This document shows, in pieces, positions 33,631-44,399 of a stretch of 64,000 bases of DNA. A program made the translations under genes and the position numbers. Position 1 is the stretch's first letter. Each line of letters opens with the position of its first letter. The stretch comes from Delphinapterus leucas. Its lineage: Eukaryota > Chordata > Mammalia > Artiodactyla > Monodontidae. Under the pieces are notes generated by a model. The model ran no database searches, was not told where the DNA came from, and was given only the letters and a program-made list of their open reading frames with translations. The stretch is taken from the NCBI RefSeq assembly GCF_002288925.2, contig NW_022098076.1:84455062-84519061 (forward strand). Direction: 5' to 3'.

Positions 33631-34863
33631 ATCTTAAGAACTTGGGTACGTCTCAGATATTTTCTGTATTGCTATGTAGTCTTCATGGTCATTTAGCATT
33701 TTTCATAGTTTAATGTTAAGTGAGTACCTTGCTGTATATAACCTTTCATTTGTGTTATTTCTTGGAATAAATTCTGAAAAAAAAACACGCTGATGGCTTA
33801 TAAGGATTAACATTTTATCCTCTCAACTAAATTACTGTTTAAAGGGATTATTTTAATATTTATAAATACGAAAAATACATGTGGGCCATTCTTTCTTCAA
33901 TCTCCAGTTGTCAGAGGGAATTCCTTTTAATGATTGCTAATTTAAGGCATATGAAATAATGCCTTATCTTTATTTATTGGTGGGGTTGATTTTACCATAG
34001 TTTACTAGTTGAATTTTCTCATTTATGAATTGTTCTAAAAGTTAACTTGGAACTATTAATTGGATCACCTAAGTCTGTATTTTTATTTATTACATTGTAT
34101 ATTGTTATGAAATTACAGAGGCACAATCAAGGACTTTTCTATTGTTACTAATGTCATTTAACTTTCAGGCTGAATAACGTCATCTGTAATGGAATTTCAA
34201 ATCTAGAAATTTCCTCTTAGTTCCATAATTTTTTTCCCCTTTAAACTAGTTAGAGAAGGATGAATGTATTCAGATACTCTAGTTGAACTGATCATTATTC
34301 AGGCTCAGAAGCTCATCTTTTCTCCCTACCCTGTAGTTGCGACACATAGCAACCTAGAAATGGCTATTGGTGGGGGCCTGGGGGGGCAGGGTATTAGTTT
34401 CACTACGATGTGTCTGGATGTGGGTGTTTATTTTTATTGTGCTTGGAATTTGATGTGCTTCTTGAGTCTGGATCGCTCTTTTTACCAGTTCTGCAAGTTT
34501 CTTGACTGTTCTATCTTCAAATGTTATCTCTGCAGTATGCTCTTCTTAAAAACCTTTAAGGTTTTTAAGAGAGAGAATTTTTGATGAGGGAACTAAATAA
34601 AATTTTGTGGAGTCATAGAATTTCAAACATTTTAATGCTTATGGTTATAAATAACAATTCAGACTAAATTTCTATAAGGCTATCACCGAAGAATACTGTA
34701 AACTTATAGAATACAGTAGTTAACGATTTTAGAACCATACAGTTCCTTTCAAGCCTTATTGTTCTTTTCATTTACTAAATATATTTGGGTAGCTCCCTCA
34801 GAGAAGAGAGGAATTACCAGGCTTTCCAGATAAGATGTCCAGCATCCTAAACTGGGAATTTTA

Positions 34864-35095
34864 TTTTATTTATTTTATTTTTATTTATTTATTTATTTAT
34901 TTAGTGGTATGCGGGCCTCTCACTGTTGTGGCCTCTCCCGTTGCGGAGCACAGGCTCCGTACTCGCAGGCTCAGCGGCCATGGCTCACGGGCCTAGCCGC
35001 TCCGCGGCATGTGGGATCTTCCCGGACCGGGGCACGAACCCATGTCCCCTGCATCGGCAGGCGGACTCTCAACCACTGTGCCACCAGGGAAGCCC
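34864..35095 (-). mobile_element. CHR SINE (short, CHR-1-like)
   Basis: On the minus strand it starts GGGCTTCCCTGGTGGCACAG and carries the tRNA-derived head plus AGCGGCTAGGCCCGTGAGCC, ending in a (TAAA)n tail (plus-strand ATTT run 34864-34905). Near-duplicate flanks CCTAAACTGGGAATTTT and CCTAAACTAGAAATTTT mark the target site. It is less diverged than the 8.1-kb copy. Confidence 0.92.
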
Positions 35096-35284
35096 CTAAA
35101 CTAGAAATTTTAGATTAGAGGACCTTGCAAATCCTAGTGCGCCATGCAGAGACTTCCAATATTTTCAGTTTCCCCTATTCAGAAATAATACCTTTTAAAA
35201 TGCAGAACAATTTTGACTTTTTAAGTAACGTTTGAGAATTTCTCATGTGAAAGATTATACTGAATGCTGTACGTCATTGTCATA

Positions 35285-35480
35285 GTAGCTTCCATTTAGT
35301 CGGTGTTAATTTGGTGCCACTTTGCTAAATGTTTTGTAAACATTATTTCCTATAATTCACAACTTTATGTGACTTCTGTTTTACCAGACGAAACTAAGGC
35401 TAATATGGCGGTTTACTTGCTCAAGGAAAGTAAGTGGCAGAACTCTCCAAACAGATGTTCAGAACCTCTCCACCACACTG
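35285..35480 (+). repeat. MIR fragment
   Basis: 'aatgttttgtaaacattatttcctataattcacaac', 'ccagacgaaactaaggc' and 'caaggaaagtaagtggcagaactc' follow MIR order. Confidence 0.6.
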
Positions 35481-35843
35481 CCCTGGAAGAACTGATCGTC
35501 TAGATGGGGGAAGGCTGATGTATGCAAACACGCAAGCCAAGGGCAGGGAAAAGGGCTCTGGAGAGTAGGAGGGATCTCGGTCCAGCCTAAGGCAGACATA
35601 TAAAGGAGTAGCCACCTTGAAAGGATAGTAGAATGTAAGACTGAGGGCTAAGGCTGAGCAGAAGCTGAAGGAAGCAGGAAAGAGAGGCGTTTATGTTGTG
35701 GGAACTCGGTATCGATGGAGAAGCTGCTATTTGCTGCACTTTGGACAGCTTTGTCCTCCCAGCATTTGAATAAAGGATGGGGTATGTGTGTGTAGGAGTA
35801 CTTGTTGTAAAGTTAGTGTAAAATAGTTTGGAATTCTCTAAAT

Positions 35844-36048
35844 CAGGCGTCCCCAACCCCCAGGCTGTGGACCAGAACTGGGCCACACAGCACGAGGTGA
35901 GTGGCAGTTAAGCAAGCGAAGCTTCACCTGCCGCTCCCCACCGCTCCCCATCGTGCACGTTACCGCCTGAACCATCCCCAGCCACGTCCGTGGAAAAATT
36001 GTCTTCCACGAAACCCGTGTCTGGTGCCAAAAAGGTTGGGGACCGCTG
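35844..36048. mobile_element. complete non-autonomous hAT element (205 bp)
   Basis: The termini CAGGCGTCCCCAACC and GGTTGGGGACCGCTG are inverted repeats (13 of 15 match). The 8-bp flanks CTCTAAAT (35836-35843) and CTCTAAAG (36049-36056) are a target-site duplication. An 8-bp duplication and CAG-type ends are diagnostic of the hAT superfamily. The interior (GCCACACAGCACGAGGTGAG, AAATTGTCTTCCACGAAACC) is a common mammalian family whose name I do not recall with certainty. GC-rich compared with its surroundings. Confidence 0.85.
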
Positions 36049-36094
36049 CTCTAAAGCATATATATTGCACCTATTGCATTAAAGATGATTATGG

Positions 36095-36225
36095 CCACTT
36101 GGTACTCAATGTGTGATCTGAGGACCTACAGCCTGGACGTTGCCTGGGAGCTTGTTAGCCATGTAAATTCCCATCCCAGGATAGTAATCAGAATCTGCAT
36201 TTTATGCAAGCTAGTCTGTATAGAA
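36095..36225 (+). mobile_element. MER5A-like hAT fragment
   Basis: 'gtgatctgaggacctacag', 'cctgggagcttgttagccatgtaaattcccatccc' and 'aatcagaatctgcattttatgcaag' match MER5A order. Confidence 0.75.
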
Positions 36226-36229
36226 TGGA

Positions 36230-36382
36230 TAGTTGTGGCTCGTGGGCTCTAGAGCACAGGCTCAGTAGTTGTGGCGCACGGACTTGGTTGCTCTGCGGCA
36301 TGATCTTCGCAGACCAGGGCTCGAACCCGTGTCCACTGTATTGGCAGGTGGATTCTTAACCACTGCGCCACCAAGAAAGTCC
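36230..36382 (-). mobile_element. truncated CHR-type SINE
   Basis: It contains 'agttgtggctcgtgggctctagagcacaggctcag', 'ccagggctcgaacccgtgtcc' and ends 'cgccaccaagaaagtcc', the reverse of a CHR SINE head. It lacks the 3' tail and has more changes than other copies, so it is old. Flanks GAATGGATA and GAATGGTAC may be its target site. Confidence 0.85.
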
Positions 36383-37329
36383 TGAATGGTACACTTTAAA
36401 AAGGAAAAATGTATGTGAATGATATCACAATTAAGAATTCAAAAATAAAATAACTATGCCCGGGTAAGTCATTCAAATGTTTAATCTCCCCTAACTGGGC
36501 TATGGGGACTTCCTCTGTATCCCTAGCACCAAACCAGTGCTAGCAAGTAGTCACTCATTCTTTTTTTTTTTTTTTGGAGCAGTTCAACAAGTGAACTAAA
36601 TACATATGTCATCCTAAATTGAATTCCTTTGACTCATTTCCCAGGGGTGATGAAATGGGTCCCTGTGACTCATTTCCCAATGATGATGTGGCTGGCGGGT
36701 TCCACTGCTTCCCTTCCTGGAATGGCTTTTGCCATCAGCCACTTAGCAAATATTATCCACTTGCTCAAGTGATGTTATGAGCAGTCTGGTCATAATTGAT
36801 TGTTTCAGCACTTTATTGACGAGTATTCTCAGACTTTATATAAGATGCTCTGATAACATGGTTGAAGACACCAGGTAGGTTGTGTCTGTGATGAAAGAAT
36901 CTCACGACTTTTACCGGGTCACGTTTGGGTTGAGGTGGCATGGGACGCGAAAGAGAAGCTACAAGCGGCAGTGAGAAAAGCAAGGGATGGACTAGCTAAG
37001 GTACAAAGGGAAAATCGTCCTATCCTCGGCTTGGAAAGAACCTGGTATCTGTGTTTCTTTGCTGCTTTTAATGTGATAGAGCACTGACACAGCTCAAATC
37101 AAGAAAGAATTTAGCTGGCCTCAAATATTTCCTGATAAATTGATTGTCCTTATCCAGAGAGAATGAAGAGTGCTGGTAGTTACTGCTAAAATATATGGAG
37201 GCGTCTGGTCACCCCTACCTCACCATTTGCCCAAGTTTATCCAGCAACCCACTGTTTCTGTGACCCTGCTGGTGTTGGCAGTGCAGTAACTGAGAACATG
37301 GGCTATAAAAACTCTCAAATCTGGATCGA

Positions 37330-37510
37330 AATTCCAGCTCCACACCTCAGAAAGCCTTGCACCTTTAGCAGCTTATTTAATTTCCCTGAACGTTAGTTTT
37401 TCCCTTTGTAAAATGTAGATCATGATATTGATCTGTCAGGATTATCATCGGAATTAAGTTAGATTGATGTATGTATGCCCTCTGTAAGTGGTGACTATTA
37501 TTATACCTTC
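37330..37510 (-). repeat. MIR fragment
   Basis: 'tttaatttccctgaacgttagtttttccctttgtaaaatgtagatcatg' and 'ggaattaagttagattgatgtatgtatgccctctgtaagtgg' are reverse MIR. Confidence 0.65.
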
Positions 37511-39739
37511 ATTATTATCGTGGATTTTGTTTTCAAGTTTTTACTTGTTCAGAGTCTAAATTTCTTTTAGGTCTGGTCTAACTTTTAAGAGTAAAATTTG
37601 GGTCTATATGCTTATATATTAAATTACAATTCTAGCATCGTCTGCTTAACCTCATCATATAAGTAAATTTGACTGAAATCATTTCACAATTACATAGTTG
37701 TATACATTAAGTTAAAAAAAAATGAAACCATCAATCCAGATCAAATAAAAGTAACTTCTGCCCTCTTTAGATAAATCAGTAATTCCCTTTATGAACATAT
37801 ATGTAGAGAATAATTTTTAGTTAAAATGGATCATTCTGTATTATCATTAAACTCACAGAAGAATTAAGAGCTGGACGGATCCTTGGGAGAGCCTGAGCCC
37901 AATGTTTACAAGGGAAGAAATGGCTGTTTAGAGAAGTTTAGTGACTTACTGACAGGCAGACAGCTGCACTGTGATATGGACAAAACCAGATGGCTCTGCC
38001 TGCCGTGCCCACTCAACGCTTGTTCCAAGGCACCAATTCTTGTATTAAGAAAAAGACAAATAGTGATACTGGTCACTTGTCCTTAAGGCCTTTATGTTAT
38101 CCCTTCAATTACCTGTTTGAACTCCCCAATCAATGTACATCTTCCATCTATCACAGCCTCCTGACCCATCCTAGCCCATCAGTCTTACAACACTCAGGTT
38201 CTTTTCTGACCTCAAGTTTAAAAGGCATCGTAGAGCCACCAGTGGTAATTATAGCCTCCCACCCTCTATTCCCAGAGTCTTACGAACAATTACAGAGCTG
38301 GTGATTTCTGGGTAAAAATACTCAGCCTCATATCCTATGGTCTCGTTGAGAAGTGTTTGATGAAGATTTGGTCCTACCTGCTGGCTCCTGGTGGGTTAGT
38401 GATGTGTCCCAGGCACCCCTTTTTTGTTCCTTTCAGTGGCTCTTAGTTTCTAATTTCTTTATTCTGTCCTGTGTCAGAATAGCTCAAAGGGAAAAGAATA
38501 TCCACGAATACTCTCCTTGAAAAATAGTCAAAAGTCATTTTGAAGATCTTGGGTCCCAGGGAATTAGGCATATCTCTTTGGTCTTGCTTTGGTTCTGCTG
38601 GTAAGTCTTTTTACCCCAGGATGAAGAGGCTGGTGATGGAACTGAGCGGCGGCTCTGCCCCTGGGGCTAGGTGGGGCTGGGTGAAGCTCGGTCTGCAAGT
38701 GTGGAGCTGGTGGGAAGCACCGGGGGTAAGTCTTCTCTTTGGAAGCCGAGTTTCTGGCCTGTTGAGACACTTAGATGGAGGGTGTTAAGAAGTATCCACA
38801 TAGATTAGACATTTTAGGTACCTCATTCCAAAGGTTTTCTTTTTATTGTCCAACTATGGGGCCTATATATATATTTTTTGGTAGCTCAGTTTTGCTTGTA
38901 TCTAATTACTGCACTTTTTTGTAACAAGCCACAAAAATCACAATAAAAAAAAACTCTAGATGAATTGGGAGATCATCTTAATGTCTTTTTAAAAGGGCAT
39001 TAGCGTGATCTTATGTTAGCGTGGGTTTAAGAAACCCACTTGGCTTTTAAGATGACTTTATTCTCTTGAGTTTCCATCATCCGCTCTGGTGACCTCCCAG
39101 AAGCAAGGTCACTTGGGCATCCCTTATGAAAATCACTGATTTAATTTTGAATGAAATTTGTTGTATGACTATTATGGGGCTTTCCTTTCCCTACTGTTTT
39201 AGATGAGGTACCTTTTTAAAAAGCATTCCAGTTTAAAATCTTTCTAGAAGATGCAATTGTGCTTTTGGTTTGCAGCTTTGCTCCTTTATTTTGTGAGTTT
39301 TCTGTGAAGAATGTCTTTGGCCAGAAGCTTAAGGACACGGCTGAATTGCGTACTTTAATGAGAAGGGAAGTGTCAGGTCGTCGGTGTCTGACCCTTAATA
39401 CCTCACGTGAGACACTGTTCAATACCCATCCTCGCTGGCCTTGTAAATGGCTTTAAATGGATTCCTGGGGACGTGAGCACCTGGTGTCATCCCCTGGAAA
39501 GAGGATGGTCCTTCATTCATCAAATATTAATTGATGCCTCATACTGTGAAAAGACCTGGGAATTCAAAATCAAAACATGTGGCTCCTGCTCTCTAGAACT
39601 GCAAGGTCTTATAAACAAGCACGTGCGTGATTGTGTTGATGTACCAGTGAGATCATGTAAAAGGCAGCTGCTTGCACAGGTAAGGGAGTAATTGACTCTG
39701 AATGATGGGGAGGAAGCCAGCTGGTCAGAGTCAGCCTCC

Positions 39740-40560
39740 AGAGCTCCCTTTCTTTCTCTGAGTGGGTGTTTACTGAGGGTGTGCCTGGCACTGTGGTGGG
39801 CACCAGGCACACAGCACTGATAGGCAGGTAGGACTCAACTCCCAAGGAGGGGGAGAGAGAAAAACAATAAGGGCCAACGGAGAAGCAAAATTCTGGTGTT
39901 TACAAACACCATACCCTAAGGGCTACTTCAGAGTGAGTGATCAGAAAAGATCACTCTACAGAGGTGAGGTTTAATTTTCTACCTGAAAGTTAAGCAGGAA
40001 TCAATTGTGCAAAGATTTTGAAAACTTTATTCCAGGCATAGAAAGCAGCGAGGGCAAAAGTGTGCAAGTTGGAACATGCTTTATGTATTTGAGAATGGAA
40101 AGAAGGCAAGTGTGGCTGGTGGGTGGGGCTGATGAAGGGAAGGGGAGGGGTCAATCATGTAGAGCCTTGTAGGCTGGGGTAAGGGATTAAGACAAACCCA
40201 GAGCACGAAGGGAAGCCATTGGTGGGTTGTCAGCTCGGGCATGATGTGGTCCAAACTCTAGCTGCTGTGTGGAAAAGGGAATTTATCGGGGATAAGGGTG
40301 AAGCGTGGAGAGTAATTTGGAGATTACACCTGTAGTTCAGAAAAGAGACAGTGGCTAGTGGCGGGGTTGATGGTACTGGAGAAAGAATTGGATGTTGTTG
40401 AAAGAGGAATTCACCCAGTGTACATGGTGAAGGTAGGACAATCCAGACACAGGAGGAAGTGGGGGAGGAGCATAGTCTTCACAGTCTAGACTGAGAATGA
40501 GCAAACGGAGTCGCCAGAGAAGAGCTGGAAAGGAGGGCTTTAGGGGTCTCTGTCAGCCTA
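39740..40560 (+). repeat. old interspersed repeat, family not named
   Basis: The blocks 'tgtgcctggcactgtggtgggcaccaggcacacagcactgatagg', 'aggtgaggtttaattttctacctgaaag', 'gcatagaaagcagcgagggcaaaagtg', 'catgtagagccttgtaggctggggtaagg' and 'gggaagccattggtgggttgtcag' follow the order of a very common mammalian repeat that I know by sequence but cannot name with certainty. A probable later part of the same family lies at 45640-46040. Confidence 0.5.
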
Positions 40561-40596
40561 GGTGCCATCTTGATCTAGACATGTTCTTTGCAGCTT

Positions 40597-41875
40597 AATT
40601 TTTTTTAAGCTTTTTATTTGGTGATAGTTGTAGATTCACATGCACTTGAAAGAAAGAATGCAGAGAGGTCCTGCACACCCTTCACTCAGTTTCCCCCAAT
40701 AGTAACATCCTGCATAACTGTAGTAGAGAATCACAGCTGAGAAACTGACATTACACTGTGTTCGGATTTCACCAGTTTTACAGGCACTCATTTGCATGTA
40801 CTTACCTCTATGCAATTTTATTGCACGTGTAGACGTGTGTGACCACCGCAGTGAAGACAACTGTTCTGTCACCAGGACCCCTCCCATTACCCTTTTCCAG
40901 TCACATTCACTCCCTTCCCTCTCTTCCTCTCTAACCCCTAGTAACCACTAACCTGTTCTCCATCTCAGTACTTTTGTTATGGCAAGAATGTTATACACAT
41001 GGAATTATACAGTATGTATCCTGTTGAGCTGGGCTTTTCCCTCAGCATCATTCCATCGAGGTCATCCACGTTTTGCATGGAGCAGTAGTTCGTTCCTTTT
41101 TTATGACTGAGCGGTATTCCGGGGATGGATATACCATAGCTTGTTTAACTCTTCACCTATTGAAAGACTTCTGAGCTGTTTCCAGTTTGGGGCTATTATG
41201 GATAAAGCTGCCATAAGCATTTATGTATAGGTTTTTTGTGAACATTAAGTTTTCATTTCTCTGGGATAAATGTCTGAGAGTACAATTGCTAAATTGTATC
41301 GTAAACACATATTTGGTTTTGTAAGAAATTGCCATATACTTTTCCAGAATGCCTATACCATATTTTATTCTCGCTAACAGTGTATGAGTGACTCAGTTTC
41401 TCTGCATCCTTGCTAGCTTTTGGGTTGTCACTATTTTTTATTTTGGTCATTCTGGTAGGTATATAGTGATATCTCATTGTGGTTTTAATTTGCATTCTTT
41501 AATGGCTAATGATGTAGAACACCTTTCCATGTGCTCATTTGCCATCGGTATATCCTCTTCAGTGAATTGTCTGTTCATGTCTTGTGCCCATTTTCTAATT
41601 GGTTGCTTGCTTTCTAACTGTGGAGTTTTGAGAGTTATTCATGTATTCTAGATATAAGTCCTTTGCGGGATATGTGGTTTATAAATATTTTCTCCAAGTC
41701 TATAGCTTGTCTTCTCATCCTCTCAACAAGGTCTTTAACAGAGCAAACATTTTTAATTTTGATGCAGTCCAATTTGTCAATTTTTTATTTTACTGTTCGT
41801 ATTTTTGGTGTCAAATCTAAGAACTCTTCATCTAGCCTTAGTTTCCAAAGATGATCTTCTCTATTAAAAAAAAAA
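40597..41875 (-). mobile_element. 1.3-kb old L1 3' part
   Basis: Read on plus it is the reverse of L1 ORF2 end and 3'UTR: 'ttgatagttgtagattcacatgcac'-type start, 'taaccactaacctgttctccatctc', 'gaccgagcggtattcc'-type block near 41108, 'gggctattatggataaagctgccataagcat', and 'ttcatgtcttgtgcccattttctaattgg'. Small minus-strand open pieces (41289-41495) are ORF2 fragments. Many substitutions show it is older than the L1s beyond 49 kb. Confidence 0.85.
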
Positions 41876-43840
41876 ACTTCCCTGGAAAAATGAAATAGAA
41901 ATAGTTAACTAGATGCCTATTATAATGAGATCGTTCTCTAAATCTAAATGGAAAAAAGCTTCTTCTCCTATACTGATACAGTCCAAAGGTCTCAAATTCA
42001 AGCATGCATCAGAAACACCTGGAGGACTTGTTAGAACACAGATTACTGGCTTCACCTCCAGACTCTCTGAGAATTTGCATTTCTAACAAGTTCCCAGGTT
42101 ATGCCAATGGTGCTGGCTCCAGGGGCTACACTTTGAGATAGTCTAATATATTCTAACTCTACTGAAGGTTAAAAATTTGAGGTTGTTGCTTACTGGGGGA
42201 AAAAAAAAAGACTGAAGACTGCCCTCAGGTCTATAAAGAGTTTTGATGAGCAGACTCTCATCTAAGTCTACAGTGGACCAGGGGAAACATGAAAGCAGGG
42301 AAGGTTTCAGTTGTACATCTGGAAGATATGAAGTACCGGGGTGAGGGTGCATTGGGATAGGCCAACAGTGGAGGACACGGATTTTTTATACCTGGAGTCT
42401 TTCTAAAGAAAATAGGCCAGAGGCCATCCTTTGCTCTGAATTGTTGAGAAAGTCTCTTGTTTAAAGGTAAATGATTAAGTTTCTAAAAATGTAGGAGATG
42501 GCACAAGTCAGTGTAGATGAATTCTTCCCAGTTTCTAAAACTACTAAGTATAGTAATTGGATCCTTCAATTTTGTAGACGTTTTCTCTCTCTGTTAGACT
42601 TGCATTCACTTAGTTACACACAAGGAGAATTTTCCTGGGTCCTGACAGTCAGGTACTCATGGTATATTCCTGGCATTGCTTGGCTAAGAGTCATTGTAAT
42701 CCTTATCCCCATATCACACAGAAATTTCAAAAGTCTTCATCCTCTTGCACACTAATGTGCATAAAACGAGTGGGGGGGGCCTTGATCAACATCTTAGATC
42801 TGTCTTGCTCATTTATTTGTTCTTCTCATAAGAATGGGGCGGAGAATCACTACCAGAAACTGGCAAATGCAGAATTAAAATATTTTCACCATTTCTAAGA
42901 GTAGTACCAGAGTAAAAAAGAAATTAGGACCTAAATCTTCAGGTACAGGCCTAACCTTGGGTCAGTGAACTTTGGTAGCACCTGCATACACCTGTTCCCA
43001 ATCCATTGCAACACATCCTGGCACCGAGCCATTGCTATGTAGGAGCCAGAGGCCATCCATGGTCATGGCCTCTTACAAAAATCACTCTCTGTGATAAGCG
43101 TTTTGTGTCAGAGGCCATATACTTCCAACTGAGGTTTGAAAAGAAAAGATTTAAGGCAGATTTGGAAATGTATTACATTTGTCTTAAGAATATCCTTTTC
43201 AGGGATGGGGTAGGCTGATTTGGGGTGAAACGCCAGCTGTTATTCTGGAGTGGCAACAACTCAAGCTGGGTTCATGTTCTTTCAAACCAAGGTGAGATGT
43301 AGGAATTTTTGGAAAGAATAATAACATTCCCATTGACTTCAAAGAAATGAGTGTCACAATGAGATAAGGAGACAGAATGTGGGTAAATCAGGCAGCTCTG
43401 AGACCTGCTTGTGATTGTTCCATAACGCATCAGTGCAACTGAGGATCGTAAAAGAAAAGAATCTTACAACTGGGGAAATCCTTCCCAGCAAGGGTTTCTT
43501 TATTTAGCTTTCCTGAATTTAGAGACCACAGAAGGTCTTTTCATGGCAAGACAATTAATAAAAGTAGAAAAAAAAAAAAAAAAGGTCTTTAGCCATCAAT
43601 GTATGGTGCATTATTCTATTTAAGATTTCATTTTTAGCAGTACAGCACTGCTGGACAGAATACAGAAGAAGTGGCATGTAATGTATGGGCACAGTGAAAA
43701 CAAGTGCGGGCATTGAAGTTGTGTAAAAGAATTTCAGAAAAGCAAAAAAGTAACTATGATTCGATTTTCAAGTTTGTTCGATATGTGAATTGTCTACAGT
43801 GGCTGGGCTGTCTTGTTTGCACAGTTCTTATTGTTCACCT
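41876..43840. other. intergenic, no gene seen
   Basis: Apart from a MER5A copy at 41990-42140 I recognise nothing. An A-run lies at 43567-43583. Frames of 60-85 codons show no conserved features. Confidence 0.5.
41990..42140 (-). mobile_element. MER5A hAT element
   Basis: 'catcagaaacacctggaggacttgttagaacacagattactgg' and 'gagaatttgcatttctaacaagttcccaggttatgcc' followed by 'ggggctacactttgaga' are clear MER5A blocks in reverse. Confidence 0.85.
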
Positions 43841-43921
43841 CAATAGCAGGGTCTTTTGAAATTATCAATTTGTGATGTGGCAGAGATTACAACCCTTGAG
43901 TGCACAGGAGTGACTTCCAGG

Positions 43922-44259
43922 TCACGGAAGGAGAGACGGGGAGGGCTGGAGGAAAGACTTGCCAACAGACAAACCCAATCCCTGCAAACGCTGCCAGCAG
44001 CTGAGCTGGCCCACCCGGCAACAGCGTTGCTTCTGGCAGCAGCTCTGGTGCTGGCAGCAGCCCTTCCACAGCCGCAGCCACATGGGCTGCGGCTCCAGGT
44101 GCTGCGATGGCGGCAGACCGCGGGGACGCTGCAGCAGCCCCCAGGGCCGCCGTAGCAGCAGGGGCAGCAGCTGGGGCAGCAGCCGACCTGGGAGCATCTG
44201 CACGGGGCGCAGCTGCCGCCACCCCAGCCGAGGCAGCCACCACAGCCACAGCTGCCCAC
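43922..44259 (-). pseudogene. SCYGR/KRTAP28-like cysteine-glycine-rich pseudogene, copy 1
   Basis: Intact relatives are short hair-shaft keratin-associated proteins rich in Cys and Gly, encoded without introns. From 44259 the minus strand reads GSCGCGGCLGWGGGSCAPCR, then CSQVGCCPSCCPCCYGG and GGCCSVPAVCRH, then SPCGCGCG. This pattern (CRC-VGCC-SCCPCC, CGCGCGKGCCQQK) is that of the SCYGR family, whose human cluster is at 2q36.3 with AGFG1. Lesions: the start codon in a good ACC-TGG context is GTG (44257-44259). At about 44066 a base appears to be missing, so the expected KGCCQ-type tail is in another frame (KGCCQHQSCCQKQRCC). The reading then runs past the normal end to a TGA at 43922-43924. 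Open frame extends upstream to an ATG at 44385, but that lies before the TATA box and so is probably not transcribed. Confidence 0.8.
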
Positions 44260-44347
44260 GGTGTCAAGTAGGGAGGACGCGAGAGAGATGAGGAAGGAGA
44301 TGCAGGAGGGGAGGGAGGTCTGATGCCGCCTTCTGCTGGGGGAGGCC

Positions 44348-44355
44348 CTTATATA
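44348..44355 (-). promoter_or_regulatory. TATA box of SCYGR-like copy 1
   Basis: TATATAAG on the minus strand in GGTATATAAGGGCC, 96 bases before the former start codon. The following leader shares a 32-base identical block with the leader of copy 2 (minus strand about 44298-44329). The arrangement matches the compact promoters of keratin-associated genes. Confidence 0.7.
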
Positions 44356-44399
44356 CCGACTCTGGGGACAGGAGAGGGAAGACACATGATCATTTCCCC

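Larger units (their letters stand above)
28036..34860. other. AGFG1 downstream / intergenic, no gene seen
   Basis: AT-rich sequence with dispersed MIR and old L1 pieces (listed separately), a TG/TA microsatellite near 29.5 kb and an unassigned GC-richer patch at 29745-29940. The proximal part could still be 3'UTR of AGFG1. No open frame here looks coding. Confidence 0.5.
36383..40596. other. intergenic, no gene seen
   Basis: Mixed unique and old repeat sequence. It holds a reverse MIR at 37330-37510, a MIR-like stretch at 37880-38000 and a larger unnamed old repeat at 39740-40560. The small frames at 37.9-38.3 and 38.5-38.8 kb show no domain or family I recognise. Confidence 0.5.

Noticed and set aside
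43959..44291. plus-strand Arg/Ser/Cys-rich open frame
   Set aside because: It is the complement shadow of the SCYGR-like remnant; GC-rich repeats keep several frames open.
43840..44385. 181-codon open frame on the minus strand as an intact gene
   Set aside because: Its ATG lies before the TATA box of the SCYGR-like copy, and past about 44066 it continues in the wrong frame with loss of the Cys-rich pattern. It is better read as a pseudogene.
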